Source: a virus. From it: a stretch of 37,557 bases of DNA. Of the stretch, positions 31,186 to 37,557 are shown piece by piece (the first letter of the stretch is position 1; each line of letters opens with the position of its first letter). The DNA is taken from positions 1 through 37,557 of the IMG/VR virus record IMGVR_UViG_3300047994_000064; one strand, written 5' to 3'. The position numbers and the translations under genes were made by a program. The notes beneath the pieces are model-generated. The model did no database searches, had not been told where the DNA came from, and was given only the letters and a program-made list of their open reading frames with translations.

Positions 31186-31430
31186 GCCGTCGTCTCCTGG
31201 GGGTCGAGGGGGGCGAGCAGCCGCTCGCCGTCGAGGGCTTCGTCGAGGTGCCGGTACATCGCCAACCGGTCTTCCTGGCGGTGCAGTTGCGTGCGCAGCG
31301 ACCGGTTCTCGGCGCGGAGTGCGGCGATGGTCTGGGCGAGGTCGTGGGGGGTGGGTGCCAGTTCGCGGCCGAGGACGGCAGCGGTGGCGCGTGGGCTTGC
31401 GTAGCCGAGGAGGCGGTCGAAGGCGCTCAC
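31182..31430 (-). CDS. Small coiled-coil protein
   Basis: This 82-residue protein has a central heptad-rich helix (LAQTIAALRAENRSLRTQLHRQEDRLAMYRHLDEALD, about 33-67) likely to form a coiled coil. The GTG at 31430 overlaps the upstream stop (GTGA) and has GAGG at good spacing. The GTG at 31439 is immediately after that site and less likely. Confidence 0.6.
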   Translation of the reverse strand: MSAFDRLLGYASPRATAAVLGRELAPTPHDLAQTIAALRAENRSLRTQLHRQEDRLAMYRHLDEALDGERLLAPLDPQETTA

Positions 31431-31549
31431 CGTGTCCACCTCTCGGCGGCGGCCAGTCCTGCGACGAACCCCGCGGCCAGCAGCAGCCCCGCGGCGATGT
31501 CGGCGGCGAAGGCTTGGCCGGCGAGTCGGGGCAGCGTCGCGGCGGTCAC
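31427..31549 (-). CDS. 40-residue membrane mini-protein
   Basis: The protein starts VTAATLPRLAGQAFAADIAAG and continues LLLAAGFVAGLAAAERWTR; residues about 17-34 form a single hydrophobic segment. It is coupled to both neighbours by GTGA overlaps. Function unknown. Confidence 0.5.
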   Translation of the reverse strand: MTAATLPRLAGQAFAADIAAGLLLAAGFVAGLAAAERWTR

Positions 31550-32166
31550 CACGACGACTCGCTCGGGTCGTTCCACACCGTCAGCCGTGGCCCCGCTGGA
31601 CTGGTGCCGAAGTGACCCGCGGCCACCTCGGCAACGGTGAGCGGCGGGGTCGGAACGTGTGGGTTCGGGGTCCGCCATACGAGCAGGCAGAGGCCGAACG
31701 GTGGCCGGTCGCCCTTGACTGGCTTGGTCCAGCCGGGGCGGTCGAAGCGGCGGCGCCCGCGCAGGAAGTGCACCCGGAGGAACGGCCCACCACGGTGCGG
31801 TTCGATCTCGTCCTGCCACCACGACTGCTCGGTGCGGTTGGCGGGCAGGAGCATGGCGATCACGTCCACCTCGCGGCGACACGACTCAACCCATGCCTTG
31901 TCGACCCAGGCCGGGATGTTGCTGTAAGGCGGGTTACACCACACCCGGGCGGCATCCCAGGGCTGTTCGAGTCCGTTGTCGTCGATCGCGAAGAAGCGGG
32001 GCGCCTTTGTGTTCTCGGCGTTGGCCGCCACGTCAAGGTCGAACGCGTCGACCCCGGCGAGCGCGGCGCATTCGGCCAAGAGGTCGACCGGTGTCCGCCG
32101 GTCGTCTACGTCATCTCGCACCAGTTGCTGAGGGTGGTTTTGTGCGCGGAATCCGATGAGGCTCAC
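31546..32166 (-). CDS. Phage DNA N-6-adenine methyltransferase (Dam family)
   Basis: This 206-residue protein matches the phage Dam family: 'RRTPVDLLAECAALAGVDAFDLDVAANAENTKAPRFFAIDDNGLEQPWDAARVWCNPPYSNIPAWVDKA'. The catalytic NPPY lies in WCNPPYS, and the S-adenosylmethionine-binding part is DLDVAAN. It methylates adenine in DNA, usually to resist host restriction. GTG start at 32166, coupled. Confidence 0.85.
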   Translation of the reverse strand: MSLIGFRAQNHPQQLVRDDVDDRRTPVDLLAECAALAGVDAFDLDVAANAENTKAPRFFAIDDNGLEQPWDAARVWCNPPYSNIPAWVDKAWVESCRREVDVIAMLLPANRTEQSWWQDEIEPHRGGPFLRVHFLRGRRRFDRPGWTKPVKGDRPPFGLCLLVWRTPNPHVPTPPLTVAEVAAGHFGTSPAGPRLTVWNDPSESSW

Positions 32167-32621
32167 AGCAACTCTCCTCCCGCGATGCGGGCGGCGGCAC
32201 GGAGTCCGTCGAGGTGGGCGTTCCGGTAGCCGTTGTTGCCGGGTCGGGGCCACGTGGCGCGTGTCGTGTCGACGGCGGCTTCGATCTCCGCTGCGACCTG
32301 TGCGCGGATCAGCGGCGTCAACGTCTCGACGGCGACGGTGGCGAGGGCGGACGTGACCCACGGGAGCATGCGCTGCCACGTCGCGTCGTTGATCCACGGC
32401 ACGCCCGCGCAGGCGCACGGCTGCTCCATGTGGTCGCAGTCGCCGCAGCGGTGCCACTCGAACGGGTAGGGGCAGTCGCAGAAGTCTCCCCGGTGCTCGC
32501 AGCACTCGGTCCAGTCATCGAATCCGCCCTGCACCATCGCCGTAGCGACGGCCTGCCGTGTGGCGTCCTCGAACGCGGGGGCCTCGGCCACTGCCGCGAC
32601 GTGGGCAGCGTCGGCGGTCAC
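32163..32621 (-). CDS. Cys-rich hypothetical protein between two methyltransferases
   Basis: This 152-residue protein has a Cys/His-rich section (WTECCEHRGDFCDCPYPFEWHRCGDCDHMEQPCACAG, about 37-73) that probably binds one or two zinc ions, followed by helices (MLPWVTSALATVAVETLTPLIRAQVAAEIEAAV). It lies between two DNA methyltransferase genes in a coupled operon. Confidence 0.6.
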   Translation of the reverse strand: MTADAAHVAAVAEAPAFEDATRQAVATAMVQGGFDDWTECCEHRGDFCDCPYPFEWHRCGDCDHMEQPCACAGVPWINDATWQRMLPWVTSALATVAVETLTPLIRAQVAAEIEAAVDTTRATWPRPGNNGYRNAHLDGLRAAARIAGGELL

Positions 32622-33628
32622 GACTCGTCTCCGAACAGGTCGGCCTGCTCGTGTGCGCCGAGGCAGGAGGGTGAGAGCCAGAGGCGTTCGCGGCGTCCGT
32701 TGTCGGCGCGGGTTGAGTACCCGGCGCCACTCCCGGCCTTGCCCGCGGTGACGGTCCAGCCGAGCGCCAGGAGGTCGTCGTGTTCGGCGTCGTACCCGGC
32801 GAGGATGATCCGCATGGCGGGGTCGGATTCGGTGGCGCACCATTCGCGGACGGTGGCGCTGACGGTGCTGTCGCCGTGGGCGTACAGGTCGCCACTGGTC
32901 GCGTAGGGCGGGTCGAGGAACAGTGCGCGCGTACCATCTCCACCGGCGCCGCTGCGGGTGACTGAGGGTTGGCAGACGCGCCGCCAGTCGCCGCAGGTGA
33001 TGCGGACGCGTCGGAGGCGGTCGGCTAGGCGGTTGAGGTAGTCGACGAGTCCTTGTCCCGCGTTGCCGAGGTGGGGCAGTTCCCGGTTCACGCCTCGTCC
33101 CGCGGTGCCGAGGTGGGGCAGTTTCCGGTTCACGCCTCGTCCCGCGGTGCCGAGGTGGGGCAGTTTCCTCGTGTCAACCAGGCGGTCGTCAAGCACACGC
33201 CACGGACCCGAACCGAATGGGTCACCGATGCCGCACGCCAGGACGTACAGCCACCACCCGGCGGCCTTCGCGTCATGCGCCTCCGGGTGGCCCTCAAGCC
33301 ATGACACGAGCCCGTCGTTGCGGCGCTCGTTCAGCCACGCCAGCCGGGCGTGGTAGTCGATCTCCGTCACGGGTCCATAGGCGTGCTCAGAGACCCTGCC
33401 GGGGCTGAGCTGAATGGCGCGCCAGGCGTTCACGAGCCATCCGTCGGCGTCGTTCAGCGTCTCGACGCGGCGACCCTTGAACGCTGGTCGGGCGAGCAGG
33501 ACGGCTGCGGACCCGGCGAACGGCTCGACGTAGCCAGACGGATCACCGAGGCGGTCCCACACGATGCTGGCGGCGCGACGCTTGCCGCCAAAGTACGGGA
33601 ACGGTGCCGCGGGCGTCGCGGCGGTCAC
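32618..33628 (-). CDS. D12-class DNA adenine methyltransferase with internal repeats
   Basis: This 336-residue protein has D12-class N6-adenine methyltransferase motifs in order: PYFGGK (11-16), YVEPFAGS (33-40, SAM binding) and LDPPYA (238-243, catalytic). Between them, at 154-195, is a 14-residue unit repeated three times, RKLPHLGTAGRGVN twice and RELPHLGNAGQGLV once. These fall near the target-recognition region. It methylates phage DNA, probably as anti-restriction. The ATG at 33628 is the first gene after a short membrane group. Confidence 0.85.
   Translation of the reverse strand: MTAATPAAPFPYFGGKRRAASIVWDRLGDPSGYVEPFAGSAAVLLARPAFKGRRVETLNDADGWLVNAWRAIQLSPGRVSEHAYGPVTEIDYHARLAWLNERRNDGLVSWLEGHPEAHDAKAAGWWLYVLACGIGDPFGSGPWRVLDDRLVDTRKLPHLGTAGRGVNRKLPHLGTAGRGVNRELPHLGNAGQGLVDYLNRLADRLRRVRITCGDWRRVCQPSVTRSGAGGDGTRALFLDPPYATSGDLYAHGDSTVSATVREWCATESDPAMRIILAGYDAEHDDLLALGWTVTAGKAGSGAGYSTRADNGRRERLWLSPSCLGAHEQADLFGDES
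33051..33168. repeat. 42-bp tandem repeat inside the D12 methyltransferase gene
   Basis: A 42-bp unit starting TGCCGAGGTGGGGCAGTT occurs at 33064, 33106 and 33148, with a partial copy before the first (from 33051). Copies differ by a few bases. The period equals 14 codons, so copy-number changes would keep the frame. Confidence 0.9.
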
Positions 33629-33852
33629 GGGGTGGCCTCAGCGATGCGGGCGGCAGCAAGGTCGAGCGCCCAGCGAATGGCGCGCCCCTCGCCTTCGGGA
33701 CAGCGTTCGGCGATGGGGACGCGCTCCATCCGATCCATGCGGCGTGCGATGTCGCCCTGTGGGTCCACGGCCCACTCGCCGCTCAACTCCCACGGTCCTT
33801 CGGTTGCCGCAGCGCAGTACGCCTCGATGGCGTCCAGGTCGATGTCAGCCAC
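33625..33852 (-). CDS. Hypothetical protein
   Basis: This 75-residue protein starts VADIDLDAIEAYCAAATEGPWELSGEWAVDPQGDIARRMDRMERVPIAERCPEGEGRAIRWALDLAAARIAEATP as far as it can be read. Many actinophages have a similar small 'DL..IEa...AATEGPW' protein, function unknown. The GTG start at 33852 lies within the end of the upstream gene. Confidence 0.6.
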   Translation of the reverse strand: MADIDLDAIEAYCAAATEGPWELSGEWAVDPQGDIARRMDRMERVPIAERCPEGEGRAIRWALDLAAARIAEATP

Positions 33853-34087
33853 CCCAACCACCCCCATACGGCAGCGCATCATCATCCTCGGCGTCGGGCA
33901 GCTCCACCCGGTCCACGCCAGCCGCCAACAGCAGCCACCCCGCGACACCGACCACGGCGACGAAGCCGACGACGGCCATGCCCCACAGCAGCAACGCCAG
34001 GGCGACGACGGGGTAGGCGACGATGAACCAGGCGACGGCGAGGCCGACGGCGGCGGTGGTCACGGCGTACCGCGGTGGGCGGGTCAT
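33845..34087 (-). CDS. Two-pass membrane protein
   Basis: This 80-residue protein has hydrophobic segments at about 8-35 and 37-57 and a short acidic tail ('VELPDAEDDDALPYGGGWGG'). Coupled to neighbours. Function unknown; it could be a superinfection-exclusion or anti-holin type protein, but nothing in the sequence shows this. Confidence 0.6.
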   Translation of the reverse strand: MTRPPRYAVTTAAVGLAVAWFIVAYPVVALALLLWGMAVVGFVAVVGVAGWLLLAAGVDRVELPDAEDDDALPYGGGWGG

Positions 34088-34356
34088 GTCTCGTCTCCTT
34101 GGTCGATGCGGTAGTCCGGCGCGAAGCCGTAGTCCGGGAACGCGGTGGCCCGGTCGGTGCCGCGCGGTGGGAGGACGCCGGCGGCGCGTGCGATCTGCTC
34201 GGAGACGCGGCGGGCTTCGTCGTCGGTGAGGTCGAGCAGCCCGTTGGGCAGGGGCCGTCCGGCGATGATCCGGGCCCAGGTGTCCACGTCGCGGCGGTCG
34301 ACGCCCGCGAGGCTGGCGGCGAGGCGCAGTCCCAGGTCGTTCTGCACGGCGGTCAT
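34084..34356 (-). CDS. Hypothetical protein next to RecT
   Basis: This 90-residue protein starts MTAVQNDLGLRLAASLAGVDRRDVDTWARIIAG and continues 'LLDLTDDEARRVSEQIARAAGV'. It is helical and mildly acidic. No family was recognised. Its ATG overlaps the RecT stop. Confidence 0.6.
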   Translation of the reverse strand: MTAVQNDLGLRLAASLAGVDRRDVDTWARIIAGRPLPNGLLDLTDDEARRVSEQIARAAGVLPPRGTDRATAFPDYGFAPDYRIDQGDET

Positions 34357-35309
34357 GCCGCCGCCTTCCGGGGCAGTCGGTTGAGCAGCAGCGACACCTC
34401 GGCGGCAGTCAGGTCCTTCGTCGACTCCACCGCCCGGTCGACGCTGTTCGAGACACGCCGCAGCACCTCGGCCCGGTCGATGCCCTGCGCCTTCGCGTAG
34501 GCCGACAGGCCCGCCTGCAACGCGCGGAACGCCGCGTCGGTCGGTGCCGCCGACGGTTCGTGCAGCGACCGGCCAGCGGCGACCCGCTCGGCGGGTGATG
34601 CCGCCGAGGCCAGCGGGTCGGGCAGGATCTCGCCGGTGTCCTCGTCGACCACCTCGGCGTCGGTGATGTCAGACGACGAGGCGGCGGGCCCCAGGTCGGA
34701 AGCCGGGTTCGGGGACGCATCCCCGAATACCTCAGCCGGTTCCTGTACCGCCCCGTCGTCCGCCTGTGGGACCACCTCAACGGTGGTCGGGTACGCCTCG
34801 GCAACGACGGCGTCATCCCCAAGTTCCTCAGCGGTGTACGCCACCCCCGCCAGCGCCTCCGGGCACGCATCCCGCGCGCACTCCGTGATCGCACGGGCCT
34901 TCAGCATGTTCGCCGGATACGCCCGCCACGTCTCCTTGCCCGTCAGCTTCGCGTCCCGCGCCCGCTCGATGGTCCACTCCGCAACGAACGTGAAGTCCGG
35001 GTCGTCGGCGCGGGTGATCTCGCAGCGGGCCTGCGTCGCGTCGCCCGTGACCCGCAGCCGATGCCCCGCCTTGCGGACCAGCGCGCCGATGAGCTGCGCC
35101 GACGCGACGGGGCGGCCCTGCACGATGTGCACCTGCTGGATCGACACCATCGGCGGGATGCCCAGCGCCGCACCGTATTCCAGCGCGACGAGGACGTTGG
35201 CGGGCTTGCCGCGGTACGCCTCGGGCAGCAGTCCGGAGCCGGACAGCGCCTGCGCGTAGGTCATGCGGTCAGGCACGGAGGCGTTGTAGATCGCCACGTC
35301 GCTGCTCAT
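34353..35309 (-). CDS. recT: RecT-like single-strand annealing protein
   Basis: This 318-residue protein has a core ('KPANVLVALEYGAALGIPPMVSIQQVHIVQGRPVASAQLIGALVRKAGHRLRVTG...KARAITECARDACPEALAGVAYTAEELG', about 35-190) that is the hallmark of actinophage RecT proteins, which anneal complementary DNA in phage recombination. The C-terminal third is acidic and disordered, followed by a helical tail. No exonuclease partner is present in the neighbourhood. Confidence 0.85.
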   Translation of the reverse strand: MSSDVAIYNASVPDRMTYAQALSGSGLLPEAYRGKPANVLVALEYGAALGIPPMVSIQQVHIVQGRPVASAQLIGALVRKAGHRLRVTGDATQARCEITRADDPDFTFVAEWTIERARDAKLTGKETWRAYPANMLKARAITECARDACPEALAGVAYTAEELGDDAVVAEAYPTTVEVVPQADDGAVQEPAEVFGDASPNPASDLGPAASSSDITDAEVVDEDTGEILPDPLASAASPAERVAAGRSLHEPSAAPTDAAFRALQAGLSAYAKAQGIDRAEVLRRVSNSVDRAVESTKDLTAAEVSLLLNRLPRKAAA

Positions 35310-35575
35310 GCCCCCACCACCGCGACCGGCCACCAGGATGCCGCGACGGGCACGTCGTCGATGCGCCCCGTGACGAACAGGTGCGACCCGTTCGCCCCGG
35401 TGACCTCGGCGACGGCGTTGACGGCCATCGCCCAGGCGACGGTGGTGGCGTTGCGGGCCGGGTAGACCTTGATGCCGTCGGCGTCGAGCTCGATGCGGAC
35501 GTCGGCGGAGACGCCGGCGTTGCCGAGGGCGCGGACGACGAGGGCGGCTGCGGTGTAGACCGCGGCGAGGCTCAT
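35306..35575 (-). CDS. Hypothetical protein upstream of RecT
   Basis: This 89-residue protein starts MSLAAVYTAAALVVRALGNAGVSADVRIELDADGIKVYPARNA, followed by a beta-rich part ending in hydrophobic VAASWWPVAVVGA. It resembles small alpha/beta proteins encoded beside actinophage recT. Function unknown. Confidence 0.6.
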   Translation of the reverse strand: MSLAAVYTAAALVVRALGNAGVSADVRIELDADGIKVYPARNATTVAWAMAVNAVAEVTGANGSHLFVTGRIDDVPVAASWWPVAVVGA

Positions 35576-36024
35576 CGGACCACCGCCGGGATCTGCCGCG
35601 GGAAGCGCGACTCGACCTCGAACCGGTCGACGCGCAGCAGCTTCGGCCCAACGCGGTAGGCGACCAGCGTGCCGTCCGCGACACGGCGACGCAGTGTCTT
35701 GGTGGACACGCCGAGCATCGACGCCGCGTCCTGCAGACTGATCAGGTCCTTCGCGCCACCACTGCGGCCGACGACGCCGGGCATGCGGCGGGGCGCCGTG
35801 GGACGGCCCGCGCGGTTGAACACCGGAGCCTCATCGCGGATGGCGGCCCGCTCTGCGCTCGCCGCCGCACCACGCGAGTCGAAGGTCTCCACCTCGACGC
35901 GGACGACCTGCGAGAACCAGTGCTTGTCGGCGTGCTGGGAGAACCGCTTGCGCGTGTCCTTGGTGATGCCGACGTAGAGCAGCGCGCCGCCCTCGTCGAA
36001 CATCCGGTACAGGGTGGTCGCCAC
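35572..36024 (-). CDS. GIY-YIG nuclease domain fused to excisionase-type HTH
   Basis: In this 150-residue protein, residues 5-72 form a GIY-YIG nuclease: LYR (5-7) and YVGIT (17-21) stand for GIY-YIG, R25/R27, E59 and N70 fill the remaining sites, and 'TRKRFSQHA' is the typical helix. Residues 95-140 ('ISLQDAASMLGVSTKTLRRRVADGTLVAYRVGPKLLRVDRFEVESRF') are an AlpA/MerR-type helix-turn-helix. It could be a site-directed nuclease or a repurposed DNA-binding protein. The GTG at 36024 touches the upstream stop (TAGTG); a GTG at 36033 would add three residues. Confidence 0.75.
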   Translation of the reverse strand: MATTLYRMFDEGGALLYVGITKDTRKRFSQHADKHWFSQVVRVEVETFDSRGAAASAERAAIRDEAPVFNRAGRPTAPRRMPGVVGRSGGAKDLISLQDAASMLGVSTKTLRRRVADGTLVAYRVGPKLLRVDRFEVESRFPRQIPAVVR

Positions 36025-36290
36025 TACGACCACCGCCCGGCGCGCAGCTGCTCGCGCATCTCGGCGTCACGGTCCCGGCGCGCCCACACGGCGGCACGGC
36101 GGCGGCGCTGCGCGTCGAGGTCATGCGCGGCGGCCAGGTGCCACGTCATCGTGGCGACGCAGCCGAACGCGACCAGGCCGACGAGCGGGCCGGACTGCGA
36201 CCACGCGGAGCCCGCCAGGATGATGCCGACGGCGACAGCGAGCAGCTCCGGCCAGGTGAGGGCCTTGAGTGCCCGGATCGTGGAGGACAT
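36024..36290 (-). CDS. Membrane protein with basic tail
   Basis: In this 88-residue protein, two hydrophobic segments (about 13-30 and 34-52: LLAVAVGIILAGSAW, LVGLVAFGCVATMTWHLA) are followed by a basic helix (LDAQRRRRAAVWARRDRDAEMREQLRAG). The ATG at 36290 has AAGGAG at good spacing and a long 5' region with stacked hairpins, so it is the first gene of its operon. Confidence 0.65.
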   Translation of the reverse strand: MSSTIRALKALTWPELLAVAVGIILAGSAWSQSGPLVGLVAFGCVATMTWHLAAAHDLDAQRRRRAAVWARRDRDAEMREQLRAGRWS

Positions 36291-36310
36291 TCGGTACTCT
36301 CCTTCTGTCG

Positions 36311-36348
36311 GAGGACGCGGCATCGCTTGCGGTGGTGGCCGCGTCCTC
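36311..36348 (-). promoter_or_regulatory. Inverted repeat in the leader of the early operon
   Basis: GAGGACGCGGC (36311-36321) pairs perfectly with GCCGCGTCCTC (36338-36348). It lies in the leader of the gene at 36290. Next to it are a small CTTGG-CGTT-CCAAG (36348-36361) and a further hairpin at 36366-36402, together a likely terminator/attenuator set. Confidence 0.5.
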
Positions 36349-36365
36349 TTGGCGTTCCAAGGGGT

Positions 36366-36402
36366 CCGGTCGGGGTGTCGGGGGCGGGGGCACCCCGACC
36401 GG
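36366..36402 (-). terminator. Hairpin after the excisionase/zinc-finger cassette
   Basis: CCGGTCGGGGTG (36366-36377) pairs perfectly with CACCCCGACCGG (36391-36402). It begins 3 nt after the stop of the gene at 36405-36551, so it probably ends, or gates, the transcript that starts at the XRE gene. Confidence 0.75.
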
Positions 36403-36404
36403 GG

Positions 36405-36551
36405 TCAGGGGGCTTCGTCGAGCCCGTGGGAGGCCAGCAGGTGCGCGGCCAGGTCGGCGAAGGGGACCGCGACAGCGCACTCGGGGCAGGCCGTGGTGGC
36501 GTAGGCCGGTTCGAGGAACTCGGCGTCGAGGGAGCCGCCGGGCTGCGTCAT
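36405..36551 (-). CDS. 48-residue C2H2-like zinc-finger protein
   Basis: The protein starts MTQPGGSLDAEFLEPAYATT and has the zinc-finger pattern C-P-E-C (22-25), then H (about 37), then H (about 42). It is coupled by ATGA to the excisionase-like gene. It is followed by a strong hairpin. Confidence 0.6.
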   Translation of the reverse strand: MTQPGGSLDAEFLEPAYATTACPECAVAVPFADLAAHLLASHGLDEAP

Positions 36552-36733
36552 GACGCACGCTCCGTGGGGGCGTTGGCGATCCATGCCACGAGCACGTCGT
36601 AGGCGATGACCGGCTTCGACGTGGGGTACGAGGCGATGAGGTCGCCGGAGGCGATGGCCCGACGGATAGAGGACTCCGAGACCCCGGTGGCCTCGGCGGC
36701 CTCGGGGATCGAGTAGGCGATGCGCGCGGCCAT
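36548..36733 (-). CDS. Excisionase/AlpA-like HTH protein
   Basis: This 61-residue protein, MAARIAYSIPEAAEATG then VSESSIRRAIASGDLIASYPTSKPVIAYDVLVAWIANAP, matches HTH_17/excisionase-type domains with a wing (SKPVIAYDVLVAWI). It is the complete version of the gene cut at the left edge. It could direct excision or regulate early genes. Its stop overlaps the zinc-finger gene start (ATGA), and its ATG overlaps the XRE stop. Confidence 0.8.
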   Translation of the reverse strand: MAARIAYSIPEAAEATGVSESSIRRAIASGDLIASYPTSKPVIAYDVLVAWIANAPTERAS

Positions 36734-36745
36734 CAGGCCACGTCC
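36647..36745. repeat. 99-bp perfect direct repeat, right copy
   Basis: Identical to positions 1-99. It spans the first 29 codons of the excisionase-like gene and the last codons of the XRE gene. Confidence 0.95.
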
Positions 36746-37023
36746 CGATTCGGGGACGGCACCAGGCGCGGTCGGGGGTAGACGTGCAGCGAGGCGTCCG
36801 GGTCGAGCTCATAGAGCGCCAGGAGGGCGGCCATGAGGTTGTCGCTGGCCCGGCGGTGGCCGAGCTCGATGCCGGAGATGGTCCCCGGCTCCGGTCGGCG
36901 GTGACCGAGGGCGTGGATGCCGTCGCACACGTCCTCGAGTGAGTAGCCCAGAGCGCGGCGCAGGTGGGCGATCCCGACGAGTGGGGGAGTGACACTGCCA
37001 CCCCGTGGGTTGCGGTTGCTCAT
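36733..37023 (-). CDS. Small XRE-like HTH regulator (right copy)
   Basis: This 96-residue protein starts MSNRNPRGGSVTPPLVG and contains 'LGYSLEDVCDGIHALGHRRPEPGTISGIELG', the same fold as the protein at 87-368. The ATG at 37023 is chosen because it lines up with the left copy. No Shine-Dalgarno is seen, but TTGCGT-18 bp-CAGACT upstream would start the transcript about at this ATG, so it may be leaderless like the left one. A perfect 7-bp palindrome (GCGGCAG-T-CTGCCGC, 37025-37039) overlaps the start and may be an operator. Confidence 0.75.
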   Translation of the reverse strand: MSNRNPRGGSVTPPLVGIAHLRRALGYSLEDVCDGIHALGHRRPEPGTISGIELGHRRASDNLMAALLALYELDPDASLHVYPRPRLVPSPNRDVA

Positions 37024-37193
37024 GGCGGCAGTCTGCCGCAAAGAGCCGCCAATACGCAAGCAAACAGGGCCACGAGGGGCTAAGCCGCAGGTCACGCGGC
37101 GTGTCGGGGTCCGCCGTTGGCGGCTATTCGAACGTCTTACACGGCGCGTATTTGCAAACTCGGGGTTGGGTTTGCGGCTACTGTGCGAGCATC
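37024..37193. promoter_or_regulatory. Divergent immunity promoter region, right module
   Basis: The region between the XRE gene and the repressor-like gene holds a palindrome at 37025-37039, the CCGCAGGTCA box at 37085-37094 (near edge 62 nt from the XRE start), CCGCC-GTT-GGCGG at 37111-37123, and two TTTGC units 20 bp apart (37151, 37171). These are candidate operators. Confidence 0.5.
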
Positions 37194-37557
37194 GTGAACC
37201 CCGTGAAGCCGACCGAAGAGTTGTTCGAGGCGGTCGGCGTGTGCGACGGCATCGACCGTCGCTCGATTCCGGGGAGGACGCGTGCAGAGGTTCAGAACGC
37301 CGGCGGCCCGTCGAGCGCCACCATCAAGAAGCTGCTCAACCGGACCCATGGGCAGGTGAGCGAGAAGGTGCTCGCGCAGCTGGAGGCCACCTACGGATGG
37401 CCCGAGGGGGTGGCCTTCCGACTCGTGGACCCGGACGAGTCGTTGCGGCGTGGCGCCTTGACAGAGGTCAGTGTCGGACCCCACCGACATGCTCTGCCTC
37501 GCGGGCGAGGGTCCCGCCGGGGGAAGGCAAGCGACGTGCAACTACAGGCTATGGACC
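37194..37557 (+). CDS. Probable immunity repressor (right module), cut by window
   Basis: The first 121 codons are present. The protein starts at GTG (VNPVKPTEELFEAVG) and contains 'IDRRSIPGRTRAEVQNAGGPSSATIKKLLN' as the likely HTH and 'LEATYGWPEGVAFRLVDPDE', which matches the GW..G pattern of the left repressor. Overall identity to the left protein is low. It is divergent from the XRE gene, as in the left module. It probably maintains lysogeny of this prophage. Confidence 0.6.
   Translation, partial: MNPVKPTEELFEAVGVCDGIDRRSIPGRTRAEVQNAGGPSSATIKKLLNRTHGQVSEKVLAQLEATYGWPEGVAFRLVDPDESLRRGALTEVSVGPHRHALPRGRGSRRGKASDVQLQAMD

Noticed and set aside
33051-33168. CRISPR-like array
   Set aside because: The repeats are directly adjacent without spacers, are in frame, and encode a 14-residue unit in a methyltransferase.
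36405-37001. A 198-residue minus-strand frame over the XRE/excisionase genes
   Set aside because: Only the last 48 residues, starting at the ATG at 36551, form a plausible gene; the rest is a shadow of the XRE and excisionase-like genes.
1-37557. Circularly permuted or terminally redundant phage genome with overlapping ends
   Set aside because: Only 99 bp at the left edge match the right part exactly. The adjoining XRE and repressor genes are clearly different sequences, so the ends are not the same DNA.

Overview
The window is almost wholly occupied by a temperate siphovirus prophage of a high-GC actinobacterium. The signs are very high GC, GTG/TTG starts, two WhiB-type Fe-S regulators, a DUF3263 protein, a DUF5047 tail protein and an actinophage-type RecT. 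The host genus cannot be named from this sequence; Micrococcales is a guess.

Layout. Positions 1-1268 carry an immunity module: a truncated excisionase-like gene and a small XRE-like gene on the minus strand, a divergent repressor-like gene and a DUF3263 gene on the plus strand, then a terminator. Next comes the 3' half of a tRNA-Lys(CTT), read as an attachment core (about 1270-1320). A tyrosine integrase and a lipoprotein gene follow on the plus strand. From 3180 to 37023 every gene is on the minus strand. Read right to left in transcription order these are: an XRE/excisionase cassette (37023-36405); early and accessory genes (36290-28040: GIY-YIG/HTH protein, RecT, two adenine methyltransferases, two WhiB proteins, a replication-like protein and many small coupled ORFs); HNH nuclease, terminases and portal (27461-23577); scaffold, Prp-like cysteine protease and major capsid (23490-21339); a fibre-like gene and connectors (21255-17526); tail tube, frameshifted chaperones, tape measure and tail tip (17460-6181); holin, endolysin, an HTH protein and a metallophosphoesterase (6001-3180). 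At the right edge a second, diverged copy of the immunity module begins (37194 onward, cut by the window).

Interpretation. The left module and the right module are homologous but not identical, and the attachment core and integrase lie just inside the left one. The simplest reading is two related, probably heteroimmune prophages in tandem at one tRNA-Lys site: the right end of prophage X (1-1268) abuts the left end of prophage A (from about 1270 past 37557). A duplicated immunity cassette in a single phage is the alternative.

The most interesting system is in the head module. A Prp/DUF464-like cysteine protease (22676-22882) lies between the scaffold and the major capsid genes. Both of those proteins carry the same motif WFDLxRH at exactly residues 9-15. 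This suggests a phage-encoded Prp that trims the N-termini of both, in parallel with Prp processing of ribosomal L27 and of some Firmicutes phage head proteins.
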